NCBI RefSeq assembly: GCF_000764185.1
Contig: NZ_JQEC01000045.1
Span: 1-64,000, forward strand
DNA: 64,000 bases
Direction: 5' to 3'
DNA from: Colwellia psychrerythraea
GTDB taxonomy: Bacteria > Pseudomonadota > Gammaproteobacteria > Enterobacterales > Alteromonadaceae
Shown here: positions 10,001-19,568 of the stretch, one piece after another
How positions within the stretch are numbered: the first letter of the stretch is position 1
Layout of the letters: every line of letters begins with the position of its first letter
The notes under the pieces: model-generated
The model's input: the letters and a program-made list of their open reading frames with translations, nothing else
The model's database searches: none
Told to the model about the DNA's origin: nothing
Translations under genes and position numbers: made by a program

Positions 10001-11434
10001 ATGCGCTTTAATTACCGAATAGTTTTCATTATTACCGCCTTGGTTTTTACCTTATCTACCAGTTTAACGGTAATTAACTATCTAACTTCGATGGAAACAA
10101 CACGTGAGCAACTCAAAAACAGCGCCCTGCCATTAACCATAGATAATATATACACTGAAATTCAAAAAAATATAATTGAACCTAACCTTATTGCCTCGAT
10201 GATGGCTCACGATACCTTCTTGATTGATTGGTTATCACATGAAGAAGATGATGAGCAGCAAATAGTAAGGTATTTAGAAACGATTCAAAATAAATACCAA
10301 ATGTTTACCGCTTTTTTAGTTTCCGATAAAAGCAAAAACTACTACTCTGCTAAAGGAGTATTAGATAAGGTTGATATAAATAGTCCCAATAGTTTGTGGT
10401 ATTTTGATTTTAAAAAGACCGCAGAACTAAGCGAAATCAATATAGATTACAATACCCATATGGGCACCGAACTTATTATGTTTATCAACCATAAAATTCT
10501 TAATGATGATTATCATATGATTGGGGCAACAGGTATCGGCTTAAAAACTTCTTATATCAACGATATGCTGAAAGTATTTAGGCAACGTTATCAATTTTCA
10601 GTGTACTTTGTTGATGATACTGGCAAGGTAGTTATTGCCGAACAAAATGTTAAAAAATTAAAGCAACTTAGCGATATCCCTGAATTAGCCAAGCAACTTC
10701 CAGACATTATCGGTAAAGGAAGTCAGGTGTTTGATTACACACGAGCAGGAGAAGCCTATTTACTTAATAGGAAATATATTGCTGAGTTAGACTTATATCT
10801 TATCGTTGAAGCCAGGGTTAATTACTTTACCAAAACAGCCACAGAAACCTTTTATTTCAATATACTACTATCAGCCATTATCACTCTACTTATCAGTTTA
10901 ATCATTGTATTGTACGTTAGAAAAATTCATTTAAAACTTGATAAACTGGCGAGTAATGATCACCTTACAGGTTTACCAAACAGGCGCTCATTTCATGAAA
11001 AACTAGCGCAATTTTTATTACTGAAGGAACGTAATAACAATAATTTATCTATCTTATTTATCGATATTGATGACTTTAAGTTTATAAATGACACTAGAGG
11101 CCATGACGTTGGCGATAAAGTACTAAAAGCTTTAGCAACAACATTAAATACCAATGTTAGAAAAAGTGATTTTGTCGCTCGCTGGGGCGGTGAAGAGTTC
11201 ATTATACTTTTAATCGATTCTGACATTAATCAAGCGCAAGTCATTGCTGAGCAATTACGCTCACAAGTCGCTAATAGCAATCAGCTGTCCCTACTTAGCC
11301 AAAAGCCAGTAACTATTAGTTTAGGAGCAACCTCGGTCACTGGGGATGAAGAAATCGATGCTATTTTAAAGCGCGTGGATGGTGCTTTATATAAGGCTAA
11401 ATCAACAGGAAAAAACTGTACTGTCTCAGCTTAA
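10001..11434 (+). CDS. Membrane diguanylate cyclase with periplasmic Cache-like sensor
   Basis: 477 residues. A first membrane helix lies at about 7-28. A periplasmic region follows (about 30-280) with a Cache-type pattern, including 'YQFSVYFVDDTGKVV'. A second helix is at about 283-305, then a GGDEF domain (about 315-475). The active-site motif is intact as G396-G-E-E-F400, and R387-x-x-D390 placed five residues ahead is an inhibitory I-site. It should therefore make c-di-GMP under product feedback in response to a periplasmic ligand. It is transcribed 100 nt after xseA and its last 9 nt overlap the tail of the PilZ gene on the other strand, an attractive effector partner (inference). Confidence 0.93.
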   Translation: MRFNYRIVFIITALVFTLSTSLTVINYLTSMETTREQLKNSALPLTIDNIYTEIQKNIIEPNLIASMMAHDTFLIDWLSHEEDDEQQIVRYLETIQNKYQMFTAFLVSDKSKNYYSAKGVLDKVDINSPNSLWYFDFKKTAELSEINIDYNTHMGTELIMFINHKILNDDYHMIGATGIGLKTSYINDMLKVFRQRYQFSVYFVDDTGKVVIAEQNVKKLKQLSDIPELAKQLPDIIGKGSQVFDYTRAGEAYLLNRKYIAELDLYLIVEARVNYFTKTATETFYFNILLSAIITLLISLIIVLYVRKIHLKLDKLASNDHLTGLPNRRSFHEKLAQFLLLKERNNNNLSILFIDIDDFKFINDTRGHDVGDKVLKALATTLNTNVRKSDFVARWGGEEFIILLIDSDINQAQVIAEQLRSQVANSNQLSLLSQKPVTISLGATSVTGDEEIDAILKRVDGALYKAKSTGKNCTVSA

Positions 11435-12115
11435 CGCTTGATAGAGTAAATCAATGACCTGCTGCTTACTCACTTGATTGAATTTAACGCCAAATGATAG
11501 ACCATCAACTTGTTGCTTAACATTACATATGGTGGCGTTAAGTTTAATATTATTTTCCCCAGCATCGGTTTCAACAACAATATCTATTACTTTATTTTCT
11601 GCCAATACCAGTTTTTCACCATTGATTATATCAAGCTGGCCACCTTCAACTGATAAATTTGTCATGGTCGTTTGCCAATAAATACCGTCAATTTTTATTT
11701 TGGCATAGATATGAGTATCTATACGCACTGATGAACGCAATTTTTGCAAGGTCACAGTATTAGGAATATCTAATACCATAATGCGCGAGGGGATTTGCAA
11801 GGTTTGTCTAACGGTACTGATAAAAGCTACTGCTGCACCATCACGACCTTCAATCAGACCACGCACTGTGACTACAGTACCTTGACCAATATATTGAGAA
11901 AAAGAGCCTAATTTTGTTGCATCAGGGAACTCGATTAATACATACTTTTTAGGTAAATAACCAATAAAATGCGTGTGAAATTTTCTCTTTTGCCCAGCAG
12001 GAGTAGAGATATCAATAGTGATAGGCGCACCCGCTTTTAAAAAAGCTAAGTTACGTGCAGAGGGTTTAGTTGGATCGGTTAAAATTTCTTGTCCAGACAT
12101 ATTTTTCAATATCAT
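11426..12115 (-). CDS. PilZ-domain protein, YcgR-like c-di-GMP effector
   Basis: 229 residues. The N-terminal half (about 25-115) resembles the YcgR N-terminal (PilZN) domain. The C-terminal half is a PilZ domain with both c-di-GMP-binding signatures: R127-S-S-V-R131 and N153-L-S-V-E-G158. YcgR-type proteins slow flagellar motility on binding c-di-GMP; whether this one acts on flagella cannot be told here. It is tail-to-tail with the diguanylate cyclase at 10001, overlapping by 9 nt. An alternative start at Met6 is possible, since neither start has a clear ribosome binding site. Confidence 0.9.
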   Translation of the reverse strand: MILKNMSGQEILTDPTKPSARNLAFLKAGAPITIDISTPAGQKRKFHTHFIGYLPKKYVLIEFPDATKLGSFSQYIGQGTVVTVRGLIEGRDGAAVAFISTVRQTLQIPSRIMVLDIPNTVTLQKLRSSVRIDTHIYAKIKIDGIYWQTTMTNLSVEGGQLDIINGEKLVLAENKVIDIVVETDAGENNIKLNATICNVKQQVDGLSFGVKFNQVSKQQVIDLLYQALS

Positions 12116-12157
12116 AAAACGTGGAACGTGGTTGTTACCTTAGTAAAATCAGGCAAA

Positions 12158-12193
12158 TATTGCAACTTACTATTAAAACAGTAAGTTGCAATA
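12158..12193 (-). terminator. Hairpin after der
   Basis: A 14-bp perfect stem (12158-12171 with 12180-12193), 8-nt loop, 25 nt past the der stop codon. No long T run follows on either strand, so it may be a weak terminator or an mRNA 3' stabiliser. Confidence 0.55.
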
Positions 12194-12218
12194 AAACACT
12201 TGGTGTGTACCTTTCAAT

Positions 12219-13700
12219 CTAGTCTTTTTTATAACCTTGCGTTGCCCGAGCAATTTTCTTTTGCTCGGTATAAGTCAATTTTTTCTTACCTGCAAATGGG
12301 TTCAGTGTATCTTTAAACTGAATACGTATAGGTGTACCCATCATTTTTAATGACTTACGGTAATAATTCATTAAGTAACGCTTATAAGACATTGGTAGTT
12401 TTTTCGCTGAATTACCATGAATGATAATAATAGGCGGGTTGTAACCACCAGCATGCGCGTATTTAAGCTTGATGCGTCGTCCTTGGTGTAAAGGAGGCTG
12501 GTGATCAAAAGAGGCCATATCTAATATCTTAGTGACCATAGCAGTAGAGATACGTTTTGTTGCTGAAACAAAGGCTTCTTCTACTGACTCATATAAATGA
12601 CCAACACCGGTGCCATGCAACGCTGAAATAAAGTGTATCCGGGCAAAATCAATGAAACCTAAACGTCTATCAAGTTCAGTCTTAATGCGGTCTTTTTCAT
12701 GATCCTCTAAACCATCCCATTTATTAACCGCTAAGACTAAAGAGCGACCGGCTTCAAGAATAAAACCTAACAAGCTTAAATCTTGATCGCTAATACCTTC
12801 TTGTGCATCAATGATAAGTAGACAAACGTTAGCGTCTTCAATAGCTCTTAAGGTTTTAATGACTGAGTATTTTTCTACCACATCGGTAACATTCTTACGA
12901 CGACGAATACCAGCGGTATCAATTAAAGTATATTCTCGGCCATTACGCTCCATTGGGATATAAACACTATCGCGAGTAGTACCCGGCATATCGTAAACAA
13001 CAACACGTTCTTCACCTAATATACGGTTAGTTAGTGTTGACTTACCAACATTAGGACGACCGATAATAGCTAGCTTTATTTTGTCATTTTCTTGTGGCTC
13101 ATCTGCAAGCTTTTTAGCAAGTTCTTCTTCTGTTAGTTCAACGTCTTCAGCAAACTCATCATTCTCTTCACCTTCTTCTTTAGGCTTAACAGGGTTAGCC
13201 AAGGCTTCGATATGAGGTGTTAAGGCAAGTGTTAACAGTTGCGTAACACCCCGGCCGTGCGCAGCTGCAATTTGGTGAACATGTTCACCCAAACCTAATG
13301 AATAAAACTCAGCCACTGCGGAATCGCCATGGATACCATCAATTTTATTAGCAACGACGAATATTTTTTTATTTTGTTTACGTAAATGATCAGCAATACC
13401 GTGGTCTGCTGCGGTTAAGCCATCACGGGCATCAACCAAAAAAAGTACCGCGTCGGCTTCCTCTATCGCCATTAACGACTGTTCCGCCATAAGCACATCA
13501 ATACCTTTTTCATCACCATTAATACCACCGGTATCAATAACAATAAAAGGATGTTCTTCTACTTCAGCTTGACCATATTGACGATCACGAGTTAGACCTG
13601 GGTAATCAGCAACAAGCGCATCACGACTACGGGTTAAACGGTTAAATAACGTTGATTTTCCTACATTAGGACGGCCAACAAGAGCAACTACAGGAAGCAT
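12219..13700 (-). CDS. der: Ribosome-associated GTPase Der (EngA)
   Basis: Essential GTPase with two tandem G domains needed for 50S subunit maturation. 493 residues. The first G domain starts '[18 protein letters not shown]' with DTGG and 'ANKID'. An acidic linker (about residues 170-200, many Glu and Asp) joins it to the second G domain ('[17 protein letters not shown]', 'DTAGI', 'VNKWD'). The C-terminal KH-like domain includes '[11 protein letters not shown]'. It is separated from bamB by two hairpins although the order bamB-der is conserved in related genomes. The gene's own start at 13700 is an ATG with only a modest ribosome binding site. Confidence 0.98.
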   Translation of the reverse strand: MLPVVALVGRPNVGKSTLFNRLTRSRDALVADYPGLTRDRQYGQAEVEEHPFIVIDTGGINGDEKGIDVLMAEQSLMAIEEADAVLFLVDARDGLTAADHGIADHLRKQNKKIFVVANKIDGIHGDSAVAEFYSLGLGEHVHQIAAAHGRGVTQLLTLALTPHIEALANPVKPKEEGEENDEFAEDVELTEEELAKKLADEPQENDKIKLAIIGRPNVGKSTLTNRILGEERVVVYDMPGTTRDSVYIPMERNGREYTLIDTAGIRRRKNVTDVVEKYSVIKTLRAIEDANVCLLIIDAQEGISDQDLSLLGFILEAGRSLVLAVNKWDGLEDHEKDRIKTELDRRLGFIDFARIHFISALHGTGVGHLYESVEEAFVSATKRISTAMVTKILDMASFDHQPPLHQGRRIKLKYAHAGGYNPPIIIIHGNSAKKLPMSYKRYLMNYYRKSLKMMGTPIRIQFKDTLNPFAGKKKLTYTEQKKIARATQGYKKD

Positions 13701-13835
13701 AAGTACCTCAAAAAATCACCATGCAAGCGAGTAATGCATGGTTTTCAAACAAATATATATCAAGTATAAATAGCAAGATAGTTAGCCTACTTAGCTAAAC
13801 AAAATATTACTAAAATGATATTGCTAAAAACAAGC

Positions 13836-13869
13836 AACGGCTCCTTATGCACTTTGCATAGGAGCCGTT
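13836..13869 (-). terminator. Terminator downstream of bamB
   Basis: 15-bp stem with one bulged T (13836-13851 with 13855-13869) and a 3-nt loop, followed on the minus strand by a T-rich stretch. It lies between bamB and der. Confidence 0.7.
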
Positions 13870-13878
13870 ATTAACTTT

Positions 13879-13907
13879 AGCTACTTTTCTTTAAAAAAGA
13901 AGTAGCT
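13879..13907. terminator. Second hairpin downstream of bamB
   Basis: An inverted repeat with at least 8 perfect pairs (13879-13886 with 13900-13907), extended by T-G and T-A pairs inward. T- and A-rich arms suggest a bidirectional terminator just 15 nt after the bamB stop. Confidence 0.55.
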
Positions 13908-13921
13908 ACAAACAGTGCAAT

Positions 13922-15166
13922 TTATTGAGCAGCACTGACAATTTTTGGTGTGATAATGGCTTGTAAATCACCATCACGAGATTGGCTATATAAGATATCA
14001 TCGACAACTGTTGGTGTGGAATGTATACCACTACCATCAACTTTATGACGAGAGACTATTTCACCTGTATCTTGGTCTAACCAATGTAAGTAACCCTCAA
14101 AGTCGCCTACAACTATGTATCTATCAACTACTGAAGGACCAGTTACCGCACGGTTTGTTAACTCTACATTACTCCAGCGTTCAATGCCGTTTACACGATT
14201 TAGGGCATAAATATGACCACGGGTATTAGTCAAGAAAATATCATTACGATAAACAGCAATTTGTCTATATGACGAATATTGACGCTTCCATAAAATACGA
14301 CCGGTCTTTAACTCTATAGAAACTAGGTTACCACGCGCAGAGATAGCATAAACTTTATCACCAAAAACTACGGGCGCTGAATCAACGTCAATTACACGCT
14401 CTAACTCTGTAGATCCTGTTGCTTCGCCTACTTCTGAGGTCCAGCCAGCTTGGCCTTTTTCAAGAATATATACGCTAATTTCACCTTTACCTGAGCCGAC
14501 TAAGACACCACCGGAAGCGATTACTGGTGTACTGATACCACGTAATGTTAATGGTGGTACATCTTGCTCAACTTTCCATAACTCATCACCGGTATTAGCG
14601 TCAAATGCCTTAATCAAACCTGATGCGGAGTTAACCACTAAAATTCCAGAGTCAATAGCAGGAGGTGTGATGACTTCACCTTTAATTTTAGCCTGCCAAA
14701 CCAGCTCACCGGTTTCAGCATCTAAAGCAAAGACATCACCATTTTCAGTACCCAAAAAGACTTTGTTAAGGCCTGCTGTTGGGCCACCAGCAACTAGGGC
14801 AGAAAGACGACTATCCCAGAAGCTACGTTCATTATTTATGTCGCTTAAATCAACCGTCCAAACTCTTTGACCACTTTCTTTATCAAAAGCAATTACATCG
14901 CCCATACGGCTGGCGCTATATACTTTGTTGTAAGCTACGATAGGCTTCAAGCGCGAAAAATAGTCATCAACGCCATCACCGACACTACGATCCCATAATA
15001 CTTCAACGTCAAAAGCATTATCTAAATCACTAAGCTCTGCAACTTTTGTACTAGGGTCTTCATCATCATTCGACGAACAAGCCAATAAGCTTGAAGATAA
15101 CAAGACAATAGCTAGTGCTTTTTTAGCACTAAAACCCTTAAAAAAATTTTTATCAAAACAACGCAT
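13922..15166 (-). CDS. bamB: Outer membrane assembly lipoprotein BamB
   Basis: Lipoprotein of the BAM complex that inserts beta-barrels into the outer membrane. 414 residues from the ATG at 15166, preceded by 'aagg' at 8 nt; the longer TTG-started frame is less likely. The signal peptide ends in a lipobox (L-L-A-C), giving an N-acylated cysteine at about residue 30. The remainder is an eight-bladed PQQ-type beta-propeller with repeats such as 'SASRMGDVIAFDKESGQRVW', 'FALDAETGELVW' and 'KAFDANTGDELWKV'. It is flanked by yfgM and der as in many gammaproteobacteria. Confidence 0.97.
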   Translation of the reverse strand: MRCFDKNFFKGFSAKKALAIVLLSSSLLACSSNDDEDPSTKVAELSDLDNAFDVEVLWDRSVGDGVDDYFSRLKPIVAYNKVYSASRMGDVIAFDKESGQRVWTVDLSDINNERSFWDSRLSALVAGGPTAGLNKVFLGTENGDVFALDAETGELVWQAKIKGEVITPPAIDSGILVVNSASGLIKAFDANTGDELWKVEQDVPPLTLRGISTPVIASGGVLVGSGKGEISVYILEKGQAGWTSEVGEATGSTELERVIDVDSAPVVFGDKVYAISARGNLVSIELKTGRILWKRQYSSYRQIAVYRNDIFLTNTRGHIYALNRVNGIERWSNVELTNRAVTGPSVVDRYIVVGDFEGYLHWLDQDTGEIVSRHKVDGSGIHSTPTVVDDILYSQSRDGDLQAIITPKIVSAAQ

Positions 15167-15216
15167 AGTTTGCCTTATTAACAAAAGTAAATGATCTTGC
15201 TAGATTACCCGTTAGG

Positions 15217-15903
15217 TTATTTAGCAGCAGGCTCTGCAACAACCGTTTCAGCTACAACTTCTGAAGAAGTAGGTAAGGTAGTTACTTGGGCCAGATCATC
15301 TAACTTAATTTGTAAACTTGGGCTGGTAGCAATGCCATCAGCAGCTATAGCAGCTTGATAAGCATTACGAGCAAGGTCAGGTTTACCTTGTTGTAAATAC
15401 GCATCACCTTTAATTTCTTCGATCGCTGCAGTAAATGACTCAGGTAAATTACTATTAAGTGTTGCTAAGGCTTCAGAGTATTGCTCAAGCTGCACTTGTA
15501 CACGCGCCAAACGTAAACTGGCAATCGCTTTAATACCGTCTGTTGGTGCAGTATCAATGGCAGTAGTTAATTGCTTTTGCACTAATGCCCAGTCTTTGTG
15601 TGACGCAGCATCTTTTGCTAGTGCTAATGCAGTTAAAGCGACATAGCTATTGTTGCCATTCTCACTGATAAATTTCTCACCATTCTCAGCAAATACTTTT
15701 GCATCTTTGCCGCTTTGTTCAATAAGCGTTTGATAGCTATCAGACACCGCTATCTCTTGCTCAAGCTGGCTATCTTGATAAAAATTAAAACCAATAAAAC
15801 CGGCGAAACCTAAAAATATACCAGCACTGATGGTCATGCCATTTTTTGCCCAGTAACCTTTAATTGCTTCTACTTGTTGTTCTTCCGTTTGATAAATTTC
15901 CAC
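15217..15903 (-). CDS. yfgM: YfgM family ancillary SecYEG/PpiD-associated TPR protein
   Basis: 228 residues. It has a short cytoplasmic N-terminus ('MEIYQTEEQQVEAIKGYWAK'), one membrane helix at about 23-42, and a periplasmic TPR-like helical domain ending in an Ala/Val-rich tail. YfgM binds PpiD at the Sec translocon and helps hand over secreted proteins. It sits between hisS (14 nt) and bamB (50 nt), a conserved arrangement, so the three are probably cotranscribed. Confidence 0.93.
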   Translation of the reverse strand: MEIYQTEEQQVEAIKGYWAKNGMTISAGIFLGFAGFIGFNFYQDSQLEQEIAVSDSYQTLIEQSGKDAKVFAENGEKFISENGNNSYVALTALALAKDAASHKDWALVQKQLTTAIDTAPTDGIKAIASLRLARVQVQLEQYSEALATLNSNLPESFTAAIEEIKGDAYLQQGKPDLARNAYQAAIAADGIATSPSLQIKLDDLAQVTTLPTSSEVVAETVVAEPAAK

Positions 15904-15917
15904 TACTTCACCTTGGC

Positions 15918-17207
15918 TTAAAGCCCTTGAGTTAATTCAGTTAACAAGCTAGAAACTTGAGTAAATTCCACGCTTTCCTGTTCTTTTTGTCCGCGTAGGT
16001 ATTTCACCATAACTTTCTCTTGAGCAATTTCATCATCACCTAAGATTAACGCGATTTGTGCGCCTGATTTATCGGCACGTTTTAATTGTTTCTTCATATT
16101 GCCACCGCCACAGTGACACTGCAATCTAATATCTGGTACTTGATCACGCCATTGCTCAGCTAACTTATTTGCTGTCACTTGCGCATCATCACCTAATATA
16201 ACCACGTAGGCATCTACCTGAGGGCGTGTGTTAGTGACTTTGTCCAACTCGGTAAGCATTAGAACTAAACGTTCAATACCTAAAGCAAAACCAAAAGCGG
16301 GTGTTGCTTTACCACCAAGTTGTTCAACTAAACCATCGTAACGACCACCAGCACAAATAGTACCTTGTGCGCCTAATGTGTCAGTAACCCATTCAAATAC
16401 TGTGCGGTTATAATAATCTAGGCCACGTACTAAACGTTCATTTAATACATAACTAATACCTGCGGCATCTAAACGCGCACACAAGGTATCAAAATGCGTT
16501 TGTGTTTCTTCACCAAAATGATCTGATAATTTAGGTGCATTCACTAATGCTTCTTGAACCTGTGGATTCTTACTGTCCAGCACTCTTAACGGGTTAGTGT
16601 GCATACGACGTTTAGAATCGTCATCAAGTAACGCTTCATGTTCAACTAAATAGGCAATCAAAGCTTCACGATAATTTGCACGCTCATCGTTAGATCCTAA
16701 TGAATTCAACTCTAGTGTGACAAACTCATTGATGCCAAGTTCCTTCCATAAACGTGCTGTCAGTAAAATAATTTCAGCATCAATGTCTGGAGTCGCTATA
16801 CCAAAGGCTTCTAGGCCAAATTGGTGAAACTGACGATAACGACCTTTTTGTGGTCTTTCGTGGCGAAACATAGGTCCCATATACCAGAGTCGTTGCTCTT
16901 GATTATACAGTAAACCATGTTGTACACCCGCGCGGACACAGCTTGCTGTGCCTTCTGGGCGTAATGTTAAACTATCACCATTAAGATCATCAAAAGTGTA
17001 CATTTCTTTTTCAACAATATCGGTGACTTCACCAATACCACGTTTAAATAGTGCGGTTGACTCAACAATTGGCATGCGAATCTCAGCAAAACCATAATTA
17101 CTGGCAACGCGACGTAATACCGATTCCACCATTTGCCAAATATTTGTTTCACTTGGGAGGCAATCATTCATGCCACGTATTGCTTGTAGAGCCTTTTGTT
17201 TAGCCAC
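15918..17207 (-). CDS. hisS: Histidyl-tRNA synthetase
   Basis: Charges tRNA-His. The family N-terminus ([14 protein letters not shown]) fits a GTG start at 17205-17207, giving 429 residues; the open frame continues to 17258 without homology to known HisS. Class II motif 2 is present in '[21 protein letters not shown]', the HisA motif in '[15 protein letters not shown]', and motif 3 in 'ALGIERL'. The C-terminal anticodon-binding domain follows. It lies first in a probable hisS-yfgM-bamB unit, with a 220-nt spacer from ispG. Confidence 0.96.
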   Translation of the reverse strand: MAKQKALQAIRGMNDCLPSETNIWQMVESVLRRVASNYGFAEIRMPIVESTALFKRGIGEVTDIVEKEMYTFDDLNGDSLTLRPEGTASCVRAGVQHGLLYNQEQRLWYMGPMFRHERPQKGRYRQFHQFGLEAFGIATPDIDAEIILLTARLWKELGINEFVTLELNSLGSNDERANYREALIAYLVEHEALLDDDSKRRMHTNPLRVLDSKNPQVQEALVNAPKLSDHFGEETQTHFDTLCARLDAAGISYVLNERLVRGLDYYNRTVFEWVTDTLGAQGTICAGGRYDGLVEQLGGKATPAFGFALGIERLVLMLTELDKVTNTRPQVDAYVVILGDDAQVTANKLAEQWRDQVPDIRLQCHCGGGNMKKQLKRADKSGAQIALILGDDEIAQEKVMVKYLRGQKEQESVEFTQVSSLLTELTQGL

Positions 17208-17428
17208 TGAGGAGTCTCTCTTTCTTATTCTTTTGGTAAAGCTGAAAGTTACCATCATATAGAAGGCCTTCAGCTTTACGCATAATTAATATGTTAAGTG
17301 CTGCTTTAAATTTACGCAGCGCGCAGTATACCTAATAACAGGGCGCTAATAAACCGTAACGATTAAAGTGCTTAGTACTGGGTCCTAACTTAGAGGTCTG
17401 GCTTAGGGTAAGTTATTTTTAATAGACC

Positions 17429-18559
17429 CTAATCGACTGATTTAAAGTCTATCTTATTTTTTTCATCTTGGCGCTCGTCCATGGCATGAGCTTTTGCACG
17501 GATACGCTGTTCAAGCTGATCAACAAGGTCATTGTTATCAAAGCGTTCTTTCTGACGAATGCCATCAAGATAGTAACCACTTTTTTTACTGCTGCCAGTT
17601 AAACCAAGGTCTGACACCATAGCTTCACCTGGACCATTGACGATACAGCCAATAATAGATACATCCATCGGTGTCATAATATCTTCAATTCGCTGTTCTA
17701 ATGCGTTGACCGTTGCCACTACATCAAACTCTTGACGTGAGCAGCTTGGACAAGCAATAAGATTAATACCACGGCTACGTAATTTAAGTGATTTTAAAAT
17801 ATCAAAACCCACTTTAATTTCTTCAATTGGGTCTGCCGCCAATGAGATACGCAAGGTATCACCAATGCCCTGTGCTAGTAATAAACCTAACCCAACTGAC
17901 GACTTAACTGATCCAGAGCGCAAACCACCAGCTTCGGTAATGCCTAAATGTAATGGATTATCAATTTGTTTAGCTAATAATTTATAAGATTCAACCGCTA
18001 GAAAAACATCTGAGGCCTTAACACTGACCTTAAACTGATCGAAGTTCAACCTGTCGAGAATATCAACATGACGCATAGCAGACTCGAACAGTGCTGCTGG
18101 CGTTGGCTCAGTATATTTCTCTTGAATGTCTTTCTCTAATGAGCCGCCATTAACACCGATACGAATAGGGATATTGTTATCCCTAGCACTCTCAACCACA
18201 CTGCGAATTCGACTTTCATTGCCAATATTCCCTGGATTGATACGTAAACAATCCGCGCCGTATTCAGCAACTTTTAGTGCGATGCGGTAATCAAAGTGAA
18301 TATCAGTAACTAACGGCACATCAACTTGCTTTTTGATTTCACGAAATGCTTCTGCTGCGTCCATAGTTGGTACACTTACCCGTACTATATCGGCACCGAC
18401 AGCTTCTAGCGCCTTTATTTGCGCCACAGTTGCGGCTACATCTGTGGTCAAGGTATTTGTCATTGATTGCACAGTAATTGGCGCGTCGCCACCAACGGGT
18501 ACGTTACCAACCATAATTTGGCGAGAGACACGACGTATAATTGGAGATTCTTTAAACAT
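17429..18559 (-). CDS. ispG: 4-hydroxy-3-methylbut-2-enyl diphosphate synthase (flavodoxin/ferredoxin)
   Basis: Penultimate enzyme of the MEP isoprenoid pathway, an Fe4S4 protein that reductively opens MEcPP. 376 residues. The N-terminal TIM barrel is seen from '[11 protein letters not shown]' onward. The cluster ligands are in '[13 protein letters not shown]' (CxxC) with the third cysteine in '[13 protein letters not shown]'. The start ATG at 18559 precedes '[27 protein letters not shown]', matching the family. Downstream of rodZ by 55 nt, as in the conserved pilF-rodZ-ispG-hisS order. Confidence 0.98.
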   Translation of the reverse strand: MFKESPIIRRVSRQIMVGNVPVGGDAPITVQSMTNTLTTDVAATVAQIKALEAVGADIVRVSVPTMDAAEAFREIKKQVDVPLVTDIHFDYRIALKVAEYGADCLRINPGNIGNESRIRSVVESARDNNIPIRIGVNGGSLEKDIQEKYTEPTPAALFESAMRHVDILDRLNFDQFKVSVKASDVFLAVESYKLLAKQIDNPLHLGITEAGGLRSGSVKSSVGLGLLLAQGIGDTLRISLAADPIEEIKVGFDILKSLKLRSRGINLIACPSCSRQEFDVVATVNALEQRIEDIMTPMDVSIIGCIVNGPGEAMVSDLGLTGSSKKSGYYLDGIRQKERFDNNDLVDQLEQRIRAKAHAMDERQDEKNKIDFKSVD

Positions 18560-18614
18560 AATTTTTCTTTATATAAGGTAGTCGTTAATTAGAAGTAAAC
18601 CCCTAAGTAACAAA

Positions 18615-19568
18615 CTACTCAACAATAGGTAAGTTAAACTTAGCAATATTGCCAACATTAAAAGTCGACATGTCAACTGGTTGGCCATTAAAAACAATGC
18701 TAGTTAACTCTGGTTTGCCAACTGTAATACGCAAAGGGGCTTTGCCTTGAATTGTCATTACATAACCTGACTTCTTAACGCCCCAAGCAACTCGTTCACC
18801 CGTTGCATCATAAATGTTTACCCAGCAATCGCCTTTAAAAGTAAACACTGCGGTACTTAGCGTTGCAACTGTCTCAGGCTCTTTTTCAGGTTTAACTTCG
18901 CTTGTTAAAGCGCTAGTTGAGTTGATGATATTTTCATCAAGCACTTGCTCGGGAGCAGTACTTAAAGTCAAATTATCATCACTCGTCATATCAATTTTTT
19001 GCACCTCTTTAACAGGTGAAGGTTCTGCCTTATTTTGAACAGTATTTTCACTAATATCTTCAGTAACGTTTTCAAATGTACTCACCGAAGAGCTTGAGGT
19101 TTGTTGGTTACCTTCTTGTAGCCACCATAAAACGGTCAACCCGATTAAAACGGCAACAATCAAATAACTTAACCACATAACACGGCTATGTTCTGCTTGT
19201 TTGGCTGTTTCTCTAGAGAAACTTAACATTTCACTGCGCTGAATACTCGCGGCATCAAGCGCATCATAACTTGCCAACACTTCATCAACGGCAACACCAA
19301 CTAATTTAGCGTAATTAGCTAAATACCCGCGATTAAAGGTCACTGGCATTAAGGGGTCAAAGATATCGTTTTCCATATCTTTAACAATACCGACTTTAAA
19401 ATTCAGTTTACTGGAAATGTACTCCTGAGAGAGTGATAACGCCTTACGAGCATCACCTAACATAGCGCCTGGGCTTACCATTTCCATGTCTTCTCTTAGC
19501 TCTGTAATTTGTTCGTCTTTATTTTCTTCTTCACCTGCTTGATTGGCAGGGGTAACATCATTAATCAT
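18615..19568 (-). CDS. rodZ: RodZ-like cytoskeletal/cell-shape protein
   Basis: 317 residues. A cytoplasmic Cro/CI-type helix-turn-helix domain at about 33-100 ('GDARKALSLSQEYISSKLN') is followed by one membrane helix at about 131-150. A low-complexity periplasmic linker rich in Ser, Thr and Glu leads to a C-terminal DUF4115 beta domain ('WVNIYDATGERVAWGVKKSG'). RodZ links MreB to the wall elongation machinery. Its start overlaps the pilF stop by 8 nt, so translation is probably coupled. Confidence 0.94.
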   Translation of the reverse strand: MINDVTPANQAGEEENKDEQITELREDMEMVSPGAMLGDARKALSLSQEYISSKLNFKVGIVKDMENDIFDPLMPVTFNRGYLANYAKLVGVAVDEVLASYDALDAASIQRSEMLSFSRETAKQAEHSRVMWLSYLIVAVLIGLTVLWWLQEGNQQTSSSSVSTFENVTEDISENTVQNKAEPSPVKEVQKIDMTSDDNLTLSTAPEQVLDENIINSTSALTSEVKPEKEPETVATLSTAVFTFKGDCWVNIYDATGERVAWGVKKSGYVMTIQGKAPLRITVGKPELTSIVFNGQPVDMSTFNVGNIAKFNLPIVE

